Made by a program: the position numbers and the translations under genes
Shown here: piece by piece, positions 33,203-42,100 of the stretch
Numbering within the stretch: position 1 is the stretch's first letter
How the letters are laid out: every line of letters starts with the position of its first letter
Notes under the pieces: model-generated
The model's database searches: none
What the model was told of the DNA's origin: nothing
What the model saw: the letters and a program-made list of their open reading frames with translations, nothing else
Virus record (IMG/VR): IMGVR_UViG_3300045131_001736
Span: 24,560 to 88,559 of that record
DNA from: a virus
Length of the DNA stretch: 64,000 nt
Reading direction: 5' to 3' (one strand)

Positions 33203-35355
33203 TTTTTTACTTCTCTATCAATAAGAGAAAATCCATCTGCTTGTTTAACATACATTTTATTTGTAGTATATCGTAATTTAGATTCTTTATTAAACACATC
33301 AGTTAACCATAAATCATATCCCTCCCATAGGGTATCATTAAATCTATCAATCCACCAACTCTTTGTTCTATTTGGTATTAGATACGCATGTGCTAAATCT
33401 TGGTTTGATGCAGTTTTACTGAATAAATCATCAATGTATTCTTTACTTCTGGAATTATTGTTTGATAATCCAATAAAGTAAACATCATCTCTTTCAGAAA
33501 TAAAACATGCTTTATGAACTGCTTCAACAAATTCTTTTAATCCAGTGAATATAAACGCATCAGCTTCAAATACTAATGTATAATCAAATTCATCATCCAT
33601 AGCTTCTAATGCTCCCCTATGTGCGTTAAAGCACCCATAATGCCTACCCGTTAATGGACCTAATCCATTCCCAAAGTTTCCCGGCTTATCCGATATCTGA
33701 TTTGGTCTTTTACAAAAATCAGATGGTGGTGTTCCATCAAATGGAGTATTTACAATTGGTTGATACACCATTCCATAACTTTCCAATTGTTTTAGTGATT
33801 CTGAACTAATTTGTTCTCTCAAATCATTTGGCTTAGTCATCAAATGTTTAATTTGAATCTTTGGTTTTTTTCTAACAAATGAACGATATACGTGCTTTGC
33901 TTGATTATAAAAAAATTCATCAGCTGCTCTAGTAACCCCCGGAAAGAAACTTCCACCATAATCATCTCCACTAATAACACCACCCGGTTTTACTTTATGA
34001 TACCAAAAGTTTAAATCGGATTTTAAAGAATCATAAGTATGACCCGCATCCAACATAATAAAATCAATTGAGTTATGTTGAAATTGATTTGATGCGTTTT
34101 CAGATGTATCCTTTATTACGTTAAATAATTTTGAGTTATTACTTAACATAGTATTTTCCATAAATTCTGAAAATATATCCCCACCAAATCCACCAACTAT
34201 TGTATCATGTATTTCTTCACCATCGGTACCTTTCCAAGTATCAACAGTTGTAAATTTAATATCTTTATTAGAATCTTTAATTAAGGTAGCCATATGATTG
34301 GTTGATTTACCCAACCATGCACCCAACTCAACAAATACATCACCATCGGTTCCATTTTCAACCATTTCATTATACAAATGTTCATATGAAAACCAACCAG
34401 GAATTTCATTAAATTCAGGTTGTAGTTTTTCTAATATAATTTGTTTGGTTTGATTTAGGTTATCATCGATATAAGTAACCAATTCATTATTATCATATGA
34501 ATCCAAATATGTGTGTAGTTTTCTGAATATAGATGGTAATCCATATCCCAATGCCTCTTTAATAGATAATGGATTTAATTCCAATTTAGAACTAAAGTAA
34601 AACATATCCGATGCTTTGTAGAATTTATCTACATCACTACGTTCACCCCATACAATACAATTATCAGGTTTGTGTTTCATTATTGGTCCCCAATATGATT
34701 CAAAGTTCATAGCTTGGTTTCCGATAAAATGAAATTTAATTTTATATTTTTCTAATAATCTAGCTACGTTGAATATTTCACCCTGATTCTTACCTTCAGT
34801 AAATAATCCAACCATAAGAACATGCTTCCAATCAGATTCAAATCCCAATTCGTTTTTGAATTCGTTTTTATCATACTCAATAGTTTCTATTGGATAATCC
34901 CATACACGTGTATCTACTCCCACCAATTCAAATCTTCGTCTACTCCATTCAGATACTAAAACATATCTATCTGGATGATATTTGATTTCATTTGGATTTG
35001 TATGAGAACCATGTGTAGATGCTACAATATAGTAATTTCTACTATTGTCAAAAATAGTATCTAATATATTGTGAGCTAAAAAATGTTCGGGGATTTCCGT
35101 AAAATGAATTATGTTTGGTTGAGTTGATTTAATAATATCCACAAGTTCGGATTTATTATCACCCAATGTGTACAACTTACATAAATCAGCTATTTGATTC
35201 TTTTGTACTACAAAGGCATCACCAGAGTGATTGTTTACCTCAACTACCTCAATATCAAATTTATCTTTAAAGATTTGAATTTGCTTTAAAAGGTATTGTG
35301 GCATCCCACCAGTTGAGAGATGGGATGCTATATATAACAATTTTTGTTTTGACAT
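33193..35355 (-). CDS. GT4 - methyltransferase - GT25 trifunctional protein
   Basis: The 720-residue fusion has three parts. Residues 1-310 are a GT4-type glycosyltransferase (IASHLSTGGMPQYLLKQIQI, MVGLFTEGKNQGE, SSKLELNPLSIKEALGYGLP). Residues 335-490 are a class I SAM methyltransferase (FVELGAWLGKSTNHMA, FIMLDAGHTYDSLKSDLNFW, KPGGVISGDDY). Residues 520-720 resemble GT25 (GRHYGCFNAHRGALEAM and YTLVFEADAF, with Glu-Ala-Asp in the metal-binding place, then AHAYLIPNRTKSWW). It would add and methylate a second sugar, extending the heptose. The start is 26 bases from the -7 box of a Bacteroidota-type promoter, and the stop overlaps the next gene by ten bases. Confidence 0.78.
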   Translation of the reverse strand: MSKQKLLYIASHLSTGGMPQYLLKQIQIFKDKFDIEVVEVNNHSGDAFVVQKNQIADLCKLYTLGDNKSELVDIIKSTQPNIIHFTEIPEHFLAHNILDTIFDNSRNYYIVASTHGSHTNPNEIKYHPDRYVLVSEWSRRRFELVGVDTRVWDYPIETIEYDKNEFKNELGFESDWKHVLMVGLFTEGKNQGEIFNVARLLEKYKIKFHFIGNQAMNFESYWGPIMKHKPDNCIVWGERSDVDKFYKASDMFYFSSKLELNPLSIKEALGYGLPSIFRKLHTYLDSYDNNELVTYIDDNLNQTKQIILEKLQPEFNEIPGWFSYEHLYNEMVENGTDGDVFVELGAWLGKSTNHMATLIKDSNKDIKFTTVDTWKGTDGEEIHDTIVGGFGGDIFSEFMENTMLSNNSKLFNVIKDTSENASNQFQHNSIDFIMLDAGHTYDSLKSDLNFWYHKVKPGGVISGDDYGGSFFPGVTRAADEFFYNQAKHVYRSFVRKKPKIQIKHLMTKPNDLREQISSESLKQLESYGMVYQPIVNTPFDGTPPSDFCKRPNQISDKPGNFGNGLGPLTGRHYGCFNAHRGALEAMDDEFDYTLVFEADAFIFTGLKEFVEAVHKACFISERDDVYFIGLSNNNSRSKEYIDDLFSKTASNQDLAHAYLIPNRTKSWWIDRFNDTLWEGYDLWLTDVFNKESKLRYTTNKMYVKQADGFSLIDREVKKWN

Positions 35356-35380
35356 AACTTATTTATATGTTCATATCTTA

Positions 35381-35412
35381 CAAAGATACAAAATTAATTT
35401 GGTATTTCCAAA
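35381..35412 (-). promoter_or_regulatory. Bacteroidota-type promoter of sugar cassette
   Basis: On the coding strand TTTGG is followed, in a 32-base unit, by TATCTTTG at 35381-35388. The -33 half lies in the inverted repeat TTTGG-N5-CCAAA (35398-35412), a possible operator. The start site would be near 35374, about 20 bases ahead of the trifunctional gene. Confidence 0.75.
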
Positions 35413-35419
35413 TTATTTA

Positions 35420-35692
35420 TTAATAAACTACCGTCCCAGCTTCTAAATCAATTTGTCCATTTGGATATTTAATATCCAATTCAGCAAGTTCGGTATTCAT
35501 ATCAGCAATAGATTTATCGATTCTATTACCAAATTCTTTTTCTTGAGATTCAATATCTGCAATTTGAGATTGTAATTGTCTTTTACGAACAGCCGATTGT
35601 CCCAATGCAATAATCATATTGTTTTGTTCTTCTTGAATTGATTTTAATTTATCAATTACCGATTGTTCTAATTGTTCAGTTTTTTGTTCCAT
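35420..35692 (-). CDS. Small coiled-coil protein, paralogue 2
   Basis: This 90-residue protein is helical (KLKSIQEEQNNMIIALGQSA, then QSQIADIESQEKEFG) and ends ELDIKYPNGQIDLEAGTVVY, the same motif as the 108-residue protein at 30547-30873. The two paralogues bracket the sugar-transfer cassette. A late-type 9-mer lies 24 bases upstream. The function is unknown. The abundance of such small coiled coils in phage late regions suggests a structural or chaperone role. Confidence 0.6.
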   Translation of the reverse strand: MEQKTEQLEQSVIDKLKSIQEEQNNMIIALGQSAVRKRQLQSQIADIESQEKEFGNRIDKSIADMNTELAELDIKYPNGQIDLEAGTVVY

Positions 35693-35716
35693 AATTATTG
35701 TGTTTGTATATTCATA

Positions 35717-35725
35717 TATAAGTAT
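35717..35725 (-). promoter_or_regulatory. Late-type promoter 9-mer (ATACTTATA)
   Basis: The motif lies 24 bases upstream of the 90-residue coiled-coil gene, in a 55-base gap after the tail-assembly chaperone gene. Confidence 0.5.
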
Positions 35726-35747
35726 ATACTTTTTTATTTAAACGAAA

Positions 35748-36134
35748 TTATTCAGGTTGTATTGGGTAAATATATGGAGTTGTATTTGTAATATCTCGTA
35801 ATGCTTGTCTATAAGTTGCCCACTCCAATTTCTTTTCAGCTGATAGTGGTGAATCATTAAATTGAGTCCAATCGGATTCAGATAATAGATTATTTCGTTT
35901 CAGTCTAACCGTAAATAAATCCCGTTCAGCTTGTTCATCATTAGTAAGTGGGTTTTTAGTATGTACACTATTTACATATTTACATCGAGTACTAATTGCC
36001 TCTTGCCACTCATCATAGGTGAGTTCAATTCGATTTTCCGTAGGAATATACTTAATATCCCAAACATCAGTTGGGTAAAATCCAGTGTAATTCCCATCAG
36101 AATCGTATGTTGCAAAAATTTGTCTTTCAGTCAT
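35748..36134 (-). CDS. Tail fibre assembly chaperone
   Basis: The 128-residue protein ends with the signature of phage tail-assembly chaperones: RLKRNNLLSESDWTQFNDSP, then LSAEKKLEWATYRQALRDIT, which fits the Phage_tail_APC family almost perfectly. The N-terminal half (IFATYDSDGNYTGFYPTDVW) is the variable part that contacts a specific fibre. It lies 26 bases after the 2789-residue tail protein gene, so that protein is its likely client. The chaperone is not expected in the finished virion. Confidence 0.85.
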   Translation of the reverse strand: MTERQIFATYDSDGNYTGFYPTDVWDIKYIPTENRIELTYDEWQEAISTRCKYVNSVHTKNPLTNDEQAERDLFTVRLKRNNLLSESDWTQFNDSPLSAEKKLEWATYRQALRDITNTTPYIYPIQPE

Positions 36135-36160
36135 AATTTAATTTTAATTAATATAATATA

Positions 36161-39100
36161 TTATCCCGTTGGAAGATTACCAATAGCTATCCAATACCCA
36201 TCAACACTATCTAATACTAAACTAACACCAGATGTGGTAAGGTTATATATATGATTATATCCATTTGAACCATTTGAACTTCTATAAGATGCACAAGTTA
36301 CAACCGGTGGTGAACCAAATGTTACAGGGAATGTTACGTTAGCAGAACTATTTATTCTTCCCCATTGTATAATACTACCATCTGATAATTTTTGGTAATT
36401 ATTTGTAGACATTGAACTAGCAACCGTATTTGTTTGGTGTTGGTTTCCTAATCCAATAAGGTTATCGGTATAAGTATATGCAAACCTATTTGATGAGTTA
36501 CCAATATTGTACAATGAATCAGATTCAGGTATAATATCACCCTTTGAATTAATAGCTGTTGAGGTATCAACCCCAAGACCAACTGTTTTTTCAAAATATG
36601 ATATACCACCGGCTGCTTTAAGTACTTCTTGATTAGCTGAACCTGCTGGTTTTCTTGGTATTCTAACATAGGTATCAGGTGTTGATACTACTTGAATACC
36701 ACCGGCTTTAATCTCAACGAAATTGGATGGAACAGATACATTTAATATAGTATCGTATGTTGGTGTATTTGCTAAAGTTGGCCCAACAGTATGTGATTGG
36801 TATGTAAATGAATATGAATTAATACTGGAACCAATATTTGCTCTTTGACCCGAATACCCATAAAATCTAATTGAATATCTAAATCTAATATTACCAGTAG
36901 ATGTTAGATTCATTGAGCGCGTTACACCAGTTTGGGCAGAAACATTATTTTGATAACCACTTATAGTGTTGGTTGAAATATATGTCCAAGTACCATCATT
37001 ATGTGATATAATATCATCTGAAACATAGTTATGAACTCCAGGTACAGAAAATGTATATACCCATTCATCGGTTTTAATAATTTCAACACTATCAACTAAT
37101 ACCAATTTAATACCATTACCATCTTTGATGTTAATCATACTTTTACCAGCAACTAATTCAACAGTCTTTATTTGTTTATTATCGTTTAACCAAAATCCAT
37201 GCGAATCAGATACTCTAATAGTTTTACCACCGGCTGATACTTTGTAAACTTTATCAACTTTTCTCTTTTTAATTTTAGCTATTTCAAATTCACTAAATTT
37301 GTTTACTTCAGTATTATCTAATTTATCATTCCAACTCCATGCTATTATTTTTTCACCTTCAACAACATCTTTAGCAAGAATAGTTTCACCAGATGATAAT
37401 ATAATTTTAGTATCACCAGTTACGGATACAAAACTTTCAAGTTTTACGTTGTGGGTTAATATACCATTAACATAATAAGTATGCTTACCAGATACTCTAA
37501 TGTTATAAACATCATCGGTTTTCTCATTTATAGTTATTGATGTTATCTCAACTTCTTCATTTTCTGAATTTAGGAATATATCTCCAACATTTATTTTATC
37601 AGTTGTTTTAATACACCAAACACCATTTTGTTTAATAATATGTTTGTGTGAGTGTGTACATTCAATTAATCCATTATTTATATTGTAAATTTCATTATCA
37701 GCATATGATTTGATATCCAACACCTCTTCAATTGTTTTTTCGGAATCGGATATATGGGTTGCAGTCCAATCATTTTCTTCGGAATATTTTGGTGTTAATG
37801 AATCAATATCTAATGATTTAATAAAATCACCAATTTGAATATCTTTAATTTGTTTGAATGAACCATCACCCATTTCAATTAGTGATGTTCCAACTAAACA
37901 CGTTCCACCTCCCCCTTCTTCTATATATTCTCCGGTATAATAATTACCAGCATTATATGAACTAACAGCTGCGGCTGTTCCAAGTAAAGTTCTACCCACA
38001 ACAACACCAGTAGAAATATTAACTGCTTCTAAATTTAATTCTGCGTATGCAACAGATGGTGATGAATACCCACCATGGAATTGCCCATTGAATGTAGGTA
38101 AATACGATGGGTATGATGTGGTATGACTAACTCCTGCTGGAATTGATACAGATACGGCTGGTATATTTAGTGCAACTTCAAGTGCTCCTGCTGCTGTAAC
38201 ATTATATGAACCCGTTGATGGTAATGATACCATATAACTCGAATAAACAAAATTGGCATTAGATGTATTTGTTGTTACCGATTGTGGTGTTGGATATACA
38301 ACCCCCGAACCCGTAAACTGAAAGTATTTAACATCACCTGTGGTTGTTGTTAATTCATTTGAAGGTGATATAATTACCTTTTTTTCACTACCAGTATAAA
38401 ATTGTAATTCAGGTAAAGATGGGTCAAATATTATTTCACTATTATCATCACGTAAATTACCACTATCAGCATCAATAATCCAATCTCCGATTCTACCATC
38501 AGTTGCGTTAATACTACCAGATAAACCTGCATTATTAGCGTTTACATTTCCATTAGCATCAACAGTAAAATTATATCTAATTGGATTTGAACCAGAAATT
38601 ATTCCTATGTTAATAGCTCCTCCATTTATTTCAGAACCATTAATTGTTGAACCTTGAACGTTTCCTGAGAAATTAACACCATCACCCGTATAGTTCAAAT
38701 ATGCACCATCTTTACTTCGTAATGAGAATAACGGGTCATCTGACCCAGATGGAAATCCTAAAAATACACCAACCTCATCAAAACTTTGACTTAATTGCCC
38801 CATTGAAAGGTATGGTTTATCGGATTGATTTAATGTTGAACCTGATGTTGATAATCGCAATCCCTCACCAGAAATTATTCTAAATTCACGACTACCCGCT
38901 GATAATGAACCTTGTGTATATGTGTAATCACCATTGGTATTGGGATAATAATAAGAGGCACTTGCGGCGGAATTAAATTTAATTGTTTGACCATATGGAT
39001 TTGATGCTGATAGAAATAATCGAGTTTCATCTTCAGAAATTCCATAAATTTTCATTGCAGGGAAATTCAAAACATTACCAATACCCAATACAGCTACATC

Positions 39101-42100
39101 AAATGCTTTTATAATATGAGATTTTAAATCACTTGGTACTTCTGGATATGCACTTTCAGGTTGGTCATAAAGTAATTCTTGTATAAAATCATAATATGAT
39201 AATGGAAAATCACCAGTTTGCCTTACTTCTAAATAATTTGCACCAGATGGCCATGCAATATATGAGTCTAAAGAAGAAGATACGACTTGCAGTGATGATG
39301 TTGTGTGGAATGCAATTTGATAAGATGAACTATCTGCATATAATCCATTTGATAAAAATAATTTTGAATTACCAATTTCACTATTACTTGCACTATTACT
39401 TGCGCTTAATATTCTATGATTCGTAGTAAGTGTACCAAATACCGTTAAAAGTGCAGAACCACTACCATCAAATGGATTAGGTCCTTTAAGTGCTCTATTT
39501 GCTCCAAAACCTACTAGATTATTCAACCCAGCATATACATCATTATGTAGAGATGCTGTTACTTCCGTATTATATTGATATCCAACGGGGAATGTAGTTG
39601 GGAAGTAGATACCAGATGGGTCAATTATCCATCCACCAAATTTACCAGCAGATGCTGATACAATACCAGATACATTTAATTCATTTCCATCCCAACGTAA
39701 GTGTCTTGTACCATCACCATTTTCAATTGATAATAATCCAGTTGTTCCAGCAGTTCCAGTAGGTCCACCATCTTCAGTTACACCAATATAAACTCCCTTT
39801 TGTCCATAACCTTGAATTGATTGTCCGATTGATATATATGGTTCACTATCTCCACCATAAATTGTAATTTGTGGATTAACATCATATGAAGTTGCTGGTG
39901 AACCTACATTAATTGTATTTTTAATAAATGATTCTTCGAAGATACCAATCTTAGCTGCTACAAAGAAATCTTCTTCTCCTAACTCTTCCCAATAATCAGT
40001 TTGAGTATTAGGTTGTTTGGCGCCAATTAAAGTATATCCAGAGGGTACAGTATCAATTGATTGAGTATATAATCCAGAAACAGTATTTGATAAATAAGTA
40101 TGAGGACCCGATGGTAATTTAGTTGCGTAATACATCTCAGGTGTACCATCTCCATTCTTATCAAATAAAACTGCATCTCTCCTTTTCTGATTTAAATCAA
40201 AAAGATAATTAGTTGAACCACTCCACTCTCCTCTAAATACAACACCAGGACCAGTTGCTCCTTCAAATACTGTTGTTAATGATTGTGATAAGAAATAAGT
40301 TGCTCTACCATTTTCTATATCAACTTTATAAACAATTGTAGCTGCTTTATTATCTTGTGGATTTGCCCAAGTTTGAATTGGTGCCACCGTAGCAGGACTT
40401 CCTGTTGGTCGATTTGTTTGAGTTATAAATCCGGGTTTACTATATAATGATGCTGAGAATTCTCCCAATGTACCAATAACATTACCAATTAAATCTAATG
40501 TTTCCTCAGAGTAAGTACTAACATGCGTTAATTCAGTAGTTCCTTTAAATGCTCTAATTTGTGTACCAGTACCAGTTAACGTTGTACTTCCATCAGTTTC
40601 AACTAATACAGCAGTTGCTGGATTTGTTAATGAAACTTGATAGTTATCAGCTCCCGCTTTTATACCAGTAATAGTTACTTCAGATGTAGCAATTACCCCA
40701 GAGGTAGTATTACCATCTCTAATTTGAACTTGCCATGTTGCATTTTCGCCAGGAGATGTAGCATCACCGGAACCAATTTCAAATACATTATCAGTACTAA
40801 TTGTACTATAAGCAAATCCATCTTTAAAATATTGGTAATAAGTTTGAGATGCGGTAACATTAAATGCAGTTGCCGTTAAAAATATTGAATCTAAGGGAGA
40901 AGTTACTACACCATCTCCATCAAAATTAACTACTAATGATGATGCAGCCAAACTAACCGAACGAGCATTTACTCCTTCTTTTTGTTTTGTAAAAGATTGT
41001 GTACGAGTTACATATTGTGAACCAGTTACAATACCATTTGTAATTGAAAATGGTCTTATTAAAATTGAATAATCAATACTAGCTGAATCATCCGTCATAT
41101 TACTCATTGATACAAATAACATTGTATCATTTAACCCATTATCAGTTGTTTCCGTTTTTGATGCAGTTAATAAACCAACAGTAATATTATTTACCGAAAT
41201 AGATGCGGTAAATGTTCCTGGTAATTCTTGTGAATTAAACTCTAAATATTCATCACCTTGCTTAACTTTTAAAGTTGTGTTTGTTGTTGTGTAATCATAT
41301 ACACCACCATTTTCATCAGCAGATAACGCGAGTATTGTTGGGGCTAATTCAATATTGATTGCAGCTGCCCCATCAACACTTTTTTGGAATTGTTGAAAGA
41401 AACTTTGTGTATAATAAGATGCGGTATAGAATGGATGAATTTCTAATTTATATTCAACACTAGCGGTTAAATCAGTCATATTGCTAAATCCACTTATACT
41501 CATAGATGCATCTCCCATTATTTCATCAAAGGTAGAATATTGAATTCCTTTTGTAATAATAGATGCAGTTGTAAATGTACCCGGTTTTTTACTACTTGTA
41601 AATATAAGTGGTAAGAATCCCTGCGTTATAGTAATATCCGTAGCTGCTGTTTCATAACTAAATACTCTACCTCTTTGGTCAGCATTTAAAGTTATTGGAT
41701 TTGGATTAATTTTTACTACAATTGCATCATCACCCGGGTCTCCATCGGGTACAGATACGAATGTTTTATCAATACTAATAGATGCTGATGTATAATCTTC
41801 TAAATAAGTAAATTTAGTACTTAATTGTTTTGTTTGAACTGCTTCATAAAATGGAATACCATTTTGACCGGGAATACCACTATTAATTATATTATTATCA
41901 AAATCCGTTACCTCAACACTAATTCTTCTATCAAATGTACCGGTAACATAAAACATATAGTAATATGGTTCAATTGTTTCCGGGTCAACAGACATCGATG
42001 GGAATATATTCAATGTACCACTTATAGGTGCTTCGTTTGTTCCTCTCAAATAGAATGAACCAGTTACTCTACCAATATTTGGAGTAAACTCTCTTTCGGT

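Noticed and set aside
36998-37900. Homing inteins with endonuclease
   Set aside because: Each Hint domain is only about 145-150 residues, with no LAGLIDADG or HNH segment and no +1 nucleophile.
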